A stretch of 64,000 bases of DNA from Desmodus rotundus (Eukaryota; Chordata; Mammalia; Chiroptera; Phyllostomidae), in NCBI RefSeq assembly GCF_022682495.2, contig NW_026527566.1:136501-200500 (forward strand). The letters are read 5' to 3'. The notes under the pieces are model-generated. The model did not search any database, was not told the DNA's origin, and was given only the letters and a program-made list of their open reading frames with translations. Shown in pieces: positions 1 through 9,452 of the stretch (the first letter of the stretch is position 1; each line of letters begins with the position of its first letter). The position numbers were made by a program, and so were the translations under genes.

Positions 1-599
1 CTATCTATCTACTTGCTTCAGAGCCTCGTGGTTCTCCCATTTACTTCAGAGCCGTGAGGTCTACTCATCTCTATGGCTGCCGGGCCTAGGTTTAAATCCC
101 AGCGCCCATCTTCCTTTGCAGCCCATTTCTGACTCCTCCTACAGTCAGCTACACCTGCCAGCATCCCCGTATTCTTCCAGCTTTACCGGGCTGCCATAGT
201 AAGTCTGGGCAGATGTGGCCCCATGGCATGGAGCCAATCATCTCCAAGCTCTCACGCAGGCCCTGTAACCAGGGGGAGTTGCTTCCCAGTCCCATCCTGG
301 GTGGAATTTGGTCCCATCCCCCTGGCTCAAAGCATGGCCACAGCTACTTAACACATCCATGAAACCAGTTAAAGGTTATAGATATATTAAATGACTGTGC
401 CAGGGGTTAGCTGCAAAGCTCTTGCTACCCAAAACAGCTCTGAATGGCCCTGTTCCATGTGTCCCATCCCCCCTGGCTCAGGCTTGTGGGGGTGAGGACA
501 TCCTACATACATTTTTCTAATATTTCCTGGACACCCCAAGTCCTGGACCCCATTACAAATCCCTTCTTGGGGCCCTCCTCTTGGCTGCACCCTGCTTCA
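1..599 (-). repeat. 3' LTR (partial, U3 side)
   Basis: This segment is homologous to 9370-9973, the U3 side of the right-hand LTR. On the minus strand it opens with TG at 599, directly after the polypurine tract. An inverted CCAAT box (ccaat on plus, 234-238) is conserved with the other LTR (9611-9615). Positions about 18-65 hold two to three degenerate copies of the same 27-32 bp motif that is expanded in the right LTR. The rest of the LTR, including its polyadenylation region, lies left of the window. Confidence 0.9.
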
Positions 600-600
600 A

Positions 601-610
601 TCCCTCCTTT
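601..610 (-). other. Polypurine tract (plus-strand primer site)
   Basis: On the minus strand this reads AAAGGAGGGA, followed by one T and then the TG that opens the LTR. A purine run immediately before the 3' LTR is where retroviruses prime plus-strand DNA synthesis. Its position fixes the inner LTR boundary at 599/600. Confidence 0.8.
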
Positions 611-2776
611 CAGATTTACAACCACTTTATAATCATATAAAGGACAATGGACGAAGGTCTCGTCTTCTTGTAACTGCTTCCGGCTGGACGTGGATGTCGT
701 CCTACCTAACCTTGGGTCAGTGGTGCCCTGAAAGGGGGTGCAGCACGGAGGGAGTCCTTCCTGTAAGGGGAAGGACCTCACAGAATCCAAGTTAGTTGGC
801 TGTCACTGCAAAGTTGCAGGCTCGGTGTCCAAAGGCTGGCATTACTGGACAGTTGGCATCCTTGTCGTATTCTGGAGGTGACAGATTTGGCAAGAGAGTT
901 GGAAGGCACAATTAAATCATAATCACTGAATAACAAAGGCAGGCACCTAGGTAAAGAATGGCTTATCTGGAGGAAGGTGTACAAGCATGCTACACCTATC
1001 CAAAACCCTTGTGGCTCACTACACTTCACTCGGCTGAGGGGAATATATCAGGATTTCCCTCCTTTCAGATCTCTGGGCCCTTTCTGTCCAGGCTATTTGG
1101 ACACAAAAGGGAAAATCAGCTCTGAAGTGAAGCCCACAGACTGCCCGACCCCTTCACCAACCCAACCACCTAGTTCAACCAAACCGTTGAGTCTCAGGGG
1201 GTGATGATGAAGGTGGGCTCCTTAAGTGAGGCCTATATTGCAACCATTCTCTCAGGTAATGAGGTCATAGGCATACGTCCTATGAAAACAGAAGAACACA
1301 CAGGTTAATTCACTCAACAATCCCCAAACCAGTCTCTGTGCCTGCGAGACTGTCTTTTGGGAAGACATCCAGTTGCAAGGCCCTTGCTGCAATGCCATCT
1401 AACAATGGCAATTTGACAGGCCCTTCGTGCCTGCAAATTGAACATCTTCAGTGATGTTACAAACCCAGTTTCAACTTTCAAATGAAACCAAACTTCCAAG
1501 ATAGTTAGCTGCACAATTCCGATATCCAATACTGAGCATTGTGATTTTCCTTAGACCATGATTTTTCTCCTTAAAATCACCCTCGTCATTATTAAAGCTA
1601 CTACTTTGAGTCCAACTTTTAATTTTGCCTGTTTGTTTGCATAAACACACCAAGAGCAGCCTGGATCACCTATGATCTTTAAGTTCGCTTTGCTGGAACT
1701 CACACAGGGAACCTTTAGACTGACTTTTCAGTCCGCCCCTCAGGGCACAGAAGCAGAGCCACACATCCGCCACCTGGCTTCGCCTGTACCAGTCGTTTCC
1801 CTCAAATCCTTGAGGCTTCCATTGTGCCTACAGGTTCCTTTTTAGCCATCTTTCAGGAAAGCAACCTTCGTTCCTTCCCTGGAAAGACTGCCATGAACCG
1901 CACAACCAACCAAGGTACCAGGCTTCTTCTCGTGGGCTTTTGCTAGCTTCACAAGTCAATCCCAGTTCCTCAGGGCTTCCTGGTGACGACCAGAACCCAG
2001 ACATGCCTCCTTCAGGCGTGACATTCCAGTCAAAGTACTGGTTAACAAACCACCATTAATGACTGGTCTTAGTGGATTTATGCAGAGAAACCTTATGTCA
2101 TCACTCACTCCTTCAGAATGCCAAATTCTGGAGGGATCAGGTAGGGAGAAAAATACCAAGTACGATGGAAAATCCTTTCCCTTCTGATATCCACCAAGAT
2201 TGCATTTCTGTGCCTTATACCTTCCATTACTAACCCCACATAATTTCTTTCCAAAACTTTCATGCCCTTCAGTTCCGGTCTCTTGGCAGAGACATGCTCC
2301 TTTGCCTCAGGCTGAAACACTTATCAGGCCCAAATGACCCTTCCTGGGTCCTCAGTGGCAAAGGCATGCTCCCCAACCGGCTACAGGTGACCTTAACCAG
2401 GTCTTCAGGTGACCCTATATGGGTCTTCAGGTGACCTTAACCAGGTCTTCAGGTGCAGAGGATTTCTGATCAGAAACACAACCAGTGGCACAGACTTGCC
2501 TTTCAGGTCCGGTCTCTTGGCAGAGACATGCTCCTTTGCCTGACCCTTCCTGGGTCCCGAGTGGCAAACGCATTCTCCCCAACCGGTTACAGGCGACCTT
2601 CACTAGGTCTTCAGGTGACCTTACCAGGTCTTCAGGTACAGAGGGTTTTCGATCAGAAACAGAAACACAACCAGTGGCACATACATGCCCTTTCCCACAC
2701 TGGGAAGGACTATACTTAAACTCAGTAGTTAAACTCAGTATCTGGTATAAACATTTACGTGAAATAACAAACACTG
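611..2776 (-). other. Region between pol and 3' LTR; no env recognised
   Basis: This is where a gammaretrovirus would carry env, about 2.2 kb. I find no surface or transmembrane envelope signature on the minus strand: no fusion-peptide/heptad/CX6CC arrangement, and no open frame longer than about 120 codons. The stretch is visibly less GC-rich than the satellite to the right. It contains a 234-bp tandem duplication (2275-2689). It may be a degraded env, a deletion filled by unrelated sequence, or an element that never had env; these cannot be told apart by eye. Confidence 0.7.
2275..2689. repeat. 234-bp tandem duplication with nested 22-bp repeats
   Basis: The motif ccggtctcttggcagagaca starts at 2275 and again at 2509, a period of 234 bp. 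The second copy is shorter because of internal deletions and ends near 2689. Inside the first copy, a 22-bp unit beginning aggtgacc recurs at 2385, 2407 and 2429, with a partial copy at 2451. The repeat lies in the non-coding part of the provirus between pol and the 3' LTR. Confidence 0.88.
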
Positions 2777-3243
2777 TCACCCTGTATCGGGGTTCACTGT
2801 CTTTTTCCGGAAGAGAAATTTCAAACCTTCCTCTGGAGTGCAGGTCCAGCTTTCCCTTTCCGCCTCAGCTGCAGCAGGAGGGTCTACGTCTCCCTTAGGT
2901 GGAGCCCGTTTTACCCGTGTGTGGTGAATCCAGGGCTTAATTCTCATCAGCTTTAGGGAGGAATGCGTTGTCAATAGGACATCGTAGGGACCAGTCCATT
3001 GTTCAGACAGCTGCTGTTCAGGGCCTTGAGTCTTCCAGGTCTTTAGTAGGACTTGGTCCCCTGGCTGGAACGGGTGCAGGGGCTCGTCAGAGGGGTAGAC
3101 AGACCTGCAATGAGCAAACTTGTGCAAAATGGTTAGTGTTTGCCCTAAATGCTGTACATATTGCTTAATTCTTGCCTCATGCTCCAAATCTAGAGGGGGT
3201 GTACCTAAAACAGAAATTCGGAGGGGTTTCCCATAAACTATGG
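2777..3243 (-). pseudogene. pol: Integrase C-terminal domain (frameshifted tail of pol)
   Basis: This open frame ends at 2777-2779 and continues integrase in a different frame from the preceding pol segment. It carries the WTGPYDV stretch, the GPY/F module typical of gammaretroviral and related integrase C-termini, which binds DNA and, in MLV, chromatin-associated BET proteins. The shift from the main pol frame falls at about 3241-3246: the main frame hits TAG at 3238-3240, while this frame stays open and reads smoothly into the domain. The first codon of the clean open frame is not an ATG, as expected for an internal pol segment. The proline/alanine- and charge-rich tail after the GPY module is normal in kind. 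Confidence 0.86.
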
Positions 3244-5493
3244 GAAGGGCTCAGTTTTAAGCCCACTTCTGGGTGCCACTCTGATTCGGAGCAGAGCGAT
3301 AGGGAGTGCTTGGTCCCACTTTAAATGTGTTTCCTGGCATATTTTTGCCAAGGTCTTCTTTATGGTGTGATTCATTTTCTCAGTCTTTCCGGTGGACTGA
3401 GGTCTCCAAGATGCATGCAATTTCCATTGTATCTGCAATGCCTGCCCAAACTTCTGGGAGATTTCTGAAGTGAACGATGGTCCATTGTCGCTTTGAATGC
3501 TCTGGGGAAGTCCAAACCTGGGAATTATTTCTTTAAGCAACAGTTTTGCCACCTCAGTTGCCTTTTCAGTCCTGGTGGGGTACACCTCTACCCATCCAGA
3601 AAAAGTATCCACAAAGACCAACAGGAATCTGAAATTTCCCGTTGTTTTAGGCATTTGTGTAAAGTCCACCTGCCAGTCTTCGAATGGGCACATCCCTTTG
3701 TATTGTACTCCCTTTTCCGTGGGAGCATGCTCTGTTTTGGGATTGTTCTTAGCACATATCTGACAGGCTTGGCTGATCCTATGGACAGTCTTTTGCAAAT
3801 AAGGGCCCTTCAAATGTGGCCTAATGAAGTCCATTAGAGCATCCCTTCCATAATGAGTCCCTTCATGGAGGTGCTTGAGGACGGGATACACTAGAGCCTC
3901 TGGGAGTAAAATCATACCATGGGCATTGACCCTCCACATAGAATTAGGATCAGTGTTAGTGAATCCCCATTCACGGGCCCGTTCCTCATCCTGTTCTGTG
4001 TAATGAGGTTTAAACTCTGACAAGTCCAGATGGGGAACCAGTGCTGCTAGGCATGGCTGCTTCTTGGCTGCCTGTCTTGCTGCTCTGTCAGCAACTTGGT
4101 TTCCCTGACTGGTTTGGGAACCATCCCTCTGGTGCCCTGGGCAGTGCATTATAGCAACCCGGTCCGGTACATTCACTGCCTCCAGCAACTGTAAAATCAC
4201 CTCCGCGTGTTTTACACCCTTGTTCCCCAAGGTTAAAAGTCCTCTCTCTCTCCATATTGCTCCATGGGCATGCACTACCATGAAGGCATACTTGGAGTCT
4301 GTATATATGTTAACTTTCTTTCCTTGGGAGAGCAGTAAGGCTCTTGTAAGGGCTATCAGTTCAGCCTTTTGTGCTGAGGTTCCTGGCATAAGGCCTTGGG
4401 CTTCTATTACTTTGTCTGCAGTGGCCACCGCATACCCCGCTCGTCGCTGGCCATTGTCCATGAAGCTGCTCCCGTCTGTATACAGCTCCCAGTCCAGCGA
4501 CGCCAGCGGCTGGTCCATCAGATCTGGCCTGCTAGAATAAACTTGGTCAATTATTTCCACGCATTCATGCGCAAGGGTGGAGTCCCCTTCCACATCTGGG
4601 AGTAGGGTGGCTGGGTTCAGGGTTGTAGTGGTCTGCAAGGTAACATTTGGATTGTCCAACAAAATGGCCTGGTATTTTCCCATACGCCCTGCCGTCAGCC
4701 AATATCCTCCTCTCTGTTCTAGCAGAGTCAGAACCTGATGTGGCACCAACAGTGTAGTAGGTTGTCCCAAGGTAAACTTCTCAGCTTCCTGTAAGATGTC
4801 ACAGGTGGCTGCTACTACCCGGAGGCACGATGGCCATCCTTTCGTTGTGTGATCCAGCTTCTTTGATAGATAGGCTATGGGCCGGGGAATATTCCCCAGG
4901 GTCTGGGTTAGCACCCCCAGTCCTATCCCCTGCCTTTCATGGATATACAATTTGAAAGGCTTCTGTAAGTCCGGCAGTCCTAATGCAGGGGCCGAAGCTA
5001 GCTTCTCCTTCAAGGTGTCAAATGCTACCTGGCAATCCCTTGTCCATTCAAGGGGTTCAGAGCCCAGTCCTTTTAAGGAATTATACAGTGGCTTTGCTAT
5101 GAGTCCAAAGTTTGGAATCCAAATTCGGCAAAACCCCGTAATTCCCAAGAATCCACGAAGCTGCCTTCGATTTTCTGGGATTTTTAGCGTAGCAATGGCT
5201 TGCTTTCTATCTGCCATTAGGCTTCTGGTACCCTGTTTTAGTTGGAATCCCAGATATGCCACTTCCTGTTTGCAGATTTGGGCCTTATGAGGTGACACTT
5301 TATATCCCCTCTTCGCCAAATGATTCAGGACTGTGATGGTGTTGTGCAAACAGTCCTCGTAGTTTCTGCTGGCTATTAACAGGTCATCGACATATTGCAA
5401 AAGAACTCCTGATCGCAACTGAACATCCCTCAAGTCTTTCGCCAGCACTTCCCCAAATATAGTTGGGGAGTTCTTAAATCCTTGTGGCAGCAC
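3238..5493 (-). pseudogene. pol: Pol: reverse transcriptase (C-terminal part), RNase H, integrase
   Basis: This is a 751-codon open frame. RT fingers/palm continues from the upstream fragment with LPQGF, then the catalytic YVDD box (residues 34-37, genome 5383-5394), thumb and connection. RNase H occupies about residues 335-485 with acidic residues D340, E378, D399 and D469. Integrase has an N-terminal HHCC zinc site (H543, H547, C577, C580) and a core with D610, D669 and E705; the last two are separated by 35 residues, the DX35E spacing. All of these catalytic residues are present. The frame begins right after a TAG at 5497-5499 and ends at TAG 3238-3240, where a frameshift displaces the C-terminal domain. 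GTG at 5493 is not a genuine start; the fragment belongs to a Gag-Pol polyprotein. Confidence 0.96.
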
Positions 5494-5496
5494 AGT

Positions 5497-6426
5497 CTAG
5501 CAATATTGGAGTGTGGCTTTAGTCTCTGGGTTCTGCCACTCAAAAGCAAACAGTTGCTGAGACTGCTCATCTATTGGGATGCAGAAAAAGGCATCCTTCA
5601 AGTCCAGGACTGAGAACCACTTGCTATCCCCAGGCACCATAGTCAACAGTGTGTAAGGGTTAGGCACAGTAGGGTGAATGTCCTGGACAATGTCACTGAT
5701 GGCCCTGAGATCCTGTACAAACCGATACTCATCTGAGTGTGGCTTTTTGACTGGTAAAATGGGAGTGTTGTAGGGTGACCGGCAAGGCCGAATTAATCCT
5801 GATTTCAAAAACTTCTGCAACACTGGCTGGATTCCCTCTAAAGCCTCCTTTTTGAGGGGATACTGCTTCTTTCGTGGGACCCGTGCCCCTTCTTTTAGAT
5901 ATATCTTTATAGGTTGTACATTAACCGCTTTACCTGGCGTTCCGTCAGCCCAAACAGTTTGATCGACCTGTTCACAGATCTCAGGTGGGAAGGGTTCACC
6001 TCCAGGGCCTCCAGGACAAGCCAGGAAAGCCTGAAGCTGGAGGGCATTCTCCAGCGGGACCTCCACACACAGCTGCTTTCGCTTGGGGGAAAAGGTTATT
6101 TGTGCATGCAGTTTACAAAGCAAATCTCGGCCCAACAATGGAATGGGACAATCAGGCATATAGAGAAAACTATGTGTAAGCTTTTGACCCCCAAGCTGGC
6201 ATTCCAGAGGTTGCAGGAATGTCTGTTTTTGTACCTGGCCAGACACACCAGTAACTGTTACTTCATTTGAGGTTTTTCCTGTTAATTTTGTGTTCAACAC
6301 TGAGTATGTGGCTCCCGTATCTACAAGAAAGTCAATTGGCTTGTTCCCCACAGTCACTTGTACCCAGGGCTCCTGTGGGGAAATGGTAATAGGTCGGGAG
6401 ATGTCCCATGGAGCCCCTGGGCCTCC
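5497..6426 (-). pseudogene. pol: Pol: protease and N-terminal reverse transcriptase, ended by a nonsense codon
   Basis: This frame opens directly after the gag TGA at 6427-6429 and is in the same frame as NC. The aspartic protease active-site motif DTGA lies at 6310-6321, and the LLGRDLL segment typical of retroviral proteases follows. A linker leads into RT fingers (YPLKKEAL, then LVKKP-like and LDLKDAFF motifs; the first catalytic RT aspartate is in the LDLKD stretch). Translation stops at TAG 5497-5499, just before LPQGF of the palm, so RT is cut in two although the frame is unchanged. Protease and the first RT half are otherwise uninterrupted. The stretch has no ATG of its own, in keeping with expression by readthrough from gag. 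Confidence 0.95.
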
Positions 6427-6429
6427 TCA
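6427..6429 (-). other. In-frame TGA between gag and pol (probable readthrough stop)
   Basis: NC ends in TGA, and protease continues in the same frame with no upstream start codon. This is the gammaretroviral arrangement in which Pol is made by suppression of the gag stop. The following bases, GGAGGCCCAGGGGC on the minus strand, are purine- and G-rich, as in the readthrough context of that group. Known examples mostly use UAG; here it is UGA. A pseudoknot was not verified. Confidence 0.7.
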
Positions 6430-7122
6430 CTCTTTATCATCCTCCGTTTTCTGCTTCACCGTTACTCGGTATGGACTTTTACTCCTACTTTCCCTTTGGC
6501 GATTTGGGCACTCATTTCTCCAGTGACCCTCCTCCTTACAATGGGCACATTGATTGATGCCTCTTGGGCCTTTCTTCTTCTCCTTAGGGCCCCTTTTTCC
6601 ACCAGCATGGTAGCGGGCACCTAAAGAGTTTCCTGTCTCTGCCCTAGGGTCCTGCTTCTTTTGGCTTCCCTGGGCCATTTCCAAAAACACTGTGGCCCGT
6701 TTTGCCTTTCCTGCTTCCCGGGCATTGTAGACTTTAAATGCTATGTCCACCAGCTGGGAAGGGCTCATTCCCAGTACTCCATCTACACGCTGAAGTTTGT
6801 TCCTAATGTCCGGGGCACTCTGCCCAATAAAAGTCATGTTTACCATCCTCACGTTTTCTGGTGCCTCTGGGTCAGCATCAGTGTACTTCCTATAAGCCTG
6901 ATAGATCCTTTCTAGAAATTCAGAAGGATCCTCATCTGCCTTCTGCTGGAGAGTCTGTATCACATTCAAGCTCCTCTGTTTGGGCACTCCTTTCCTAAGC
7001 CCTTCCAATATGCACCTTCTGTAATGCTTCAAAGAGGCTAGGCCACCTCTACTATTCGGGTCCCACTTAGGGTCCACCCGAGGAATTGCCTCAGCTGGGT
7101 CAAGGATTCCCTGGGTGTCTTC
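6427..7122 (-). pseudogene. gag: Gag: capsid C-terminal domain and nucleocapsid
   Basis: The frame is open from about 7125 to the TGA at 6427. The first part holds the capsid C-terminal region, with the end of the major-homology-like stretch and helices of the dimerisation domain (for example EDPSEFLERIYQAYRKYT). Next comes a charged, coiled stretch, then a lysine/arginine-rich nucleocapsid with one CCHC zinc knuckle, CAHCKEEGHWRNEC (6508-6549), matching CX2CX4HX4C. A single knuckle is typical of gammaretroviral NC; it binds the packaging signal of genomic RNA. The fragment is out of frame with the capsid N-terminal segment, the shift lying at about 7121-7128. Confidence 0.92.
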
Positions 7123-7816
7123 ATCGTGGAGCCTCCTGATTAGCCCTATTCAGAACTAATCGTCTTTCGTCTGCTGTTAGCAAAATGTTCAGGAGGGCCT
7201 GTACATCTGCCCAATTCGGGTGGTGAGTGGCAAAAATAGAGGCAACAAGATCCGCCACTTTCTGAGGGTCATCTCTATATGAGGGGTTGAAATTCTTCCA
7301 ATTTAGTAAGTCCGAAGTGGAGAACGGAGTATGGGCCCAGTAATAGCCAGCAGGCTGGCCTTCTTCATTTACTCCGCCTATCGGGTATTGCCTCAAAGGG
7401 TATTGGCTGGCTACACCTTTGGAGGTTCTCTGGTTGTATAAGGTGCCCTGGCAAGTTCGGGGGGGTGAGAGATATTCCTCAACACATGGAGATGGAACAG
7501 TTGGTTTTGCAGTTCCCACTTCAGGGTCAGTTATAGGAGGAGACAGTACTGAAGTGGCTCCTGCCTGAGGAGGGGAAGGTACCACTGCACTGGCAGTCCC
7601 TATCACCTGTGAGGCCAGAGGTGTAAAAACCTCCACCGACTGTGGGGGCGGGAGCGCCGCGGAGGCCCCTCCCGTCTGCAAGGGGTGAAGCACCATGGAG
7701 GTCCCTCCAGTCTGCAGAGGGAACGGGGCAGGGCCGGTCCCTCCCACCTGGGAGGGCGGCAAAGCAACGGAGGCCCCTCCCGTCTGCAGAGGGAACGGAG
7801 CCCCACCGGCCTCCAC
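7121..7816 (-). pseudogene. gag: Gag: proline-rich linker and capsid N-terminal domain
   Basis: The proximal half consists of 12-residue repeats rich in P, G, A and S (such as PLQTGGASAALP). The distal half contains a gammaretroviral capsid N-terminal signature: a YYWAHTPFSTSDLLNWKNFN stretch, followed by a helix ending in LLNILLTADERR. The frame ends at TGA 7121-7123, where a frameshift separates it from the capsid C-terminal domain. Upstream, the matching frame is lost at an 11-bp tandem duplication (7808-7829). No PPxY or PTAP/PSAP late-budding motif is visible in the linker. The apparent start codon at 7816 is not an ATG initiator. Confidence 0.9.
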
Positions 7817-8511
7817 CAGGCCTCCACCACCTGCGAGAACGGCAACTCCGTGGAGGCCCCCGCCACCCGCAGGGGGCGAGGATCAGTGCTGGAGACCTCT
7901 GTCACCTGCAGTGGGGAGGGAGCCGCGGCGGGCCCCACTCCCGGGGAAGGTAGCGACACCACCGATGTCCCTCCTCCTGGGGAGGGTTCATTCCCTGGGT
8001 TCAGAGCATTAATGAGGTTTATCTCCTCATTATCTTTCTCCTCCTGCGTTCTACTATCAGGGAGGGGTTTCGAGACCACCTTCTCCTTCTGCACCATTAC
8101 ACGCTTCTCTGTCTCTGGCATAAGGCTATTGTGCAATATTATAAATGCATTAAGGTAGTGGAGTTCTTCCGAGAGTTCCCGCCTTCGGCAGTACTGTTTC
8201 AACCTCATAATAATACAATAACTCAAGGAACCATTCACAGGCCACACCATCTCATCACTCAAAACATAAGTAGGCCACACTGTGTTACAATAATAAACCA
8301 ATAACTGCTTACTCAAGGGATTCTTATCTGTCGACTTAGAGCAGTAGTTCTCCCAATCCCTTAGAATTCTGCCCAGTGGGCTCCACTCAGGTACGGGCTC
8401 AGAACAACGTGTATAGTTCCAACAAAGCATGCAAAGATTCAGAGCAAGAAGAATACAGATGACATATAGACAGGGTATTTCCCCAGCTATTGTCCACAAC
8501 TCCAACCCCAT
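7603..8511 (-). pseudogene. gag: Gag: matrix domain with hydrophobic N-terminal extension
   Basis: The first ATG in this frame is at 8509-8511 and encodes M-G-L-E, so glycine is available at position 2. Residues 12-31 from that start form an uninterrupted hydrophobic stretch (IPCLYVICILLALNLCMLCW) followed at once by an N-Y-T glycosylation sequon. The gammaretroviral matrix-like domain begins near residue 45 (WSPLGRILRDWENY) and includes YYCNTVWPTYVLS and a second sequon, NGS. A charged segment and the start of the proline-rich linker follow. After the 11-bp duplication at 7808-7829 this frame reads unrelated residues to TGA at 7603. The frame is also open upstream of the ATG to about 8550. 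The roughly 45-residue extension before matrix is longer than in usual gammaretroviral Gag. Confidence 0.82.
7630..7925 (-). repeat. 36-bp in-frame minisatellite in gag linker
   Basis: The motif gtctgca recurs at 7674, 7710 and 7782 (36 and 72 bp apart), with a diverged copy between. On the minus strand this gives 12-residue units such as PLQTGGASVALP, PSQVGGTGPAPF, PLQTGGTSMVLH and PLQTGGASAALP, with weaker units on both sides. The 36-bp period preserves frame, so length change here would be tolerated by a living virus. The 11-bp duplication at 7808-7829 inside it does not preserve frame. Confidence 0.8.
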
Positions 8512-8719
8512 TATTCCAAAACAGTTACCAGAAAAGAAATTCTCAACCAAAACACTTTCGCGTCCCTGTTCCCTTCTCCGTTCGGTTTCCTTTTCACCTT
8601 TCCCGGCGTGATTAGGCGGCCGATGCCCTCAGGAGCGCAGAGAAACTCTCAGAGACTGGGAAAACTCCGAAGTCTCTCTCTCCCACACCGGAGGGGGTCG
8701 GTCTGCCACGGGCAATTAT
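8512..8719 (-). other. Proviral leader (between primer binding site and gag)
   Basis: About 200 bp between the primer binding site and the first gag ATG. Packaging and dimerisation signals and a splice donor would be expected here; I could not recognise any of them with confidence. Part of the stretch, up to about 8550, is in frame with gag. Confidence 0.6.
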
Positions 8720-8737
8720 GTCCCATCTGGGTCGCCA
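8720..8737 (-). other. Primer binding site, arginine tRNA type
   Basis: The minus strand reads TGGCGACCCAGATGGGAC, starting with the TGG that pairs with the CCA end of a tRNA. It sits at the inner edge of the right LTR and upstream of gag. From memory, the closest mammalian tRNA 3' end is tRNA-Arg(CCU), with two mismatches; other arginine isoacceptors match less well. The location and TGG start are firm, while the tRNA identity is tentative. Confidence 0.75.
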
Positions 8738-8916
8738 AAAAACCGTTACAGAGCAGAGGGGGTGGGGGTGGTTCACGATAAATTATTACAGAAAGGATTC
8801 CACCTTTCTGTCTCTGGAGGTTCCTTCCCCCACGCCCACCTGCTAGGTTCGCAATGCCCGCCGCCAGAGGAAAGACGTCTCTCAATGCCACAGACTGGTG
8901 AAAAGGAAAGGAATTG

Positions 8917-8922
8917 TTTATT
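8917..8922 (-). promoter_or_regulatory. LTR polyadenylation signal AATAAA
   Basis: AATAAA on the minus strand, within the LTR about 180 bp before the primer binding site. It is followed by a pyrimidine-rich stretch with CA about 17-20 bases downstream, a usable cleavage site. This is the right distance for the end of R in a class I LTR. Confidence 0.7.
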
Positions 8923-9250
8923 TAAAAGTTACACAAACTTAGAATAATGACCTAATGTCTTCAATAAGATACTAAAGTCCTCTAGAACACCCACAGATGC
9001 ACAGTCCTTCCCTCTCCCTGTGCCCAATCCGGGGTACCGTATCTCAGGAAAAGAAGTAGAAGTCCATGATTCAGGCTCCCGGCACCATCAGCTGGGTGGC
9101 TGCTGCAATCTCCAGTTAATCCAAAGCCATGTGGCACCTTCTCATGGCCCACCAGCAAGAGTCCTCTCTCCCCTTTCTCTATGGCTGCAAAGTCTCTCCT
9201 GCTGCCTAAGCCGCGTGGCAAGAAGAAGCACTCCAAAACCTCTTTACTCT

Positions 9251-9452
9251 CCTTCAGAACCGCGTGGTCATTTTCCCTATTTACTTTGGAGCCGCGTGGT
9301 CTCCTCCTTCTCCCCCAAAACCTTGTAGCCCTCCCCTACTACTATGGAGCCGCGTGGTCTCTTCTTTACTTCAGAGCCGCATGATCTATCCTTTACTTCA
9401 GAGCCGCACGGTCTCTCCTTCCCTTCAGAGCCGCATGGTCTCTCCTCCTATG
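9251..9452. repeat. 27-32 bp tandem repeats inside the LTR
   Basis: A motif close to cttcagagccgcatggtctc recurs with gccgc (or accgc) at about 9259, 9291, 9349, 9376, 9403 and 9431; spacings are 27-32 bp and one gap of two units. The left LTR retains the equivalent of the last copies at about 18-65. Repeats of this kind in U3/R are often enhancer repeats, but no specific factor is implied here. Confidence 0.8.

Noticed and set aside
2105..2780. Minus-strand open frames of 71 and 117 codons after pol as env remnants.
   Set aside because: They lack a signal peptide, cysteine pattern, fusion peptide or heptad repeat, and the longer one is made largely of the 234-bp repeat.
8649..8891. An 80-codon minus-strand frame across the LTR/primer binding site junction.
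   Set aside because: It spans U5 and the primer binding site, which are non-coding, and is not in frame with gag.
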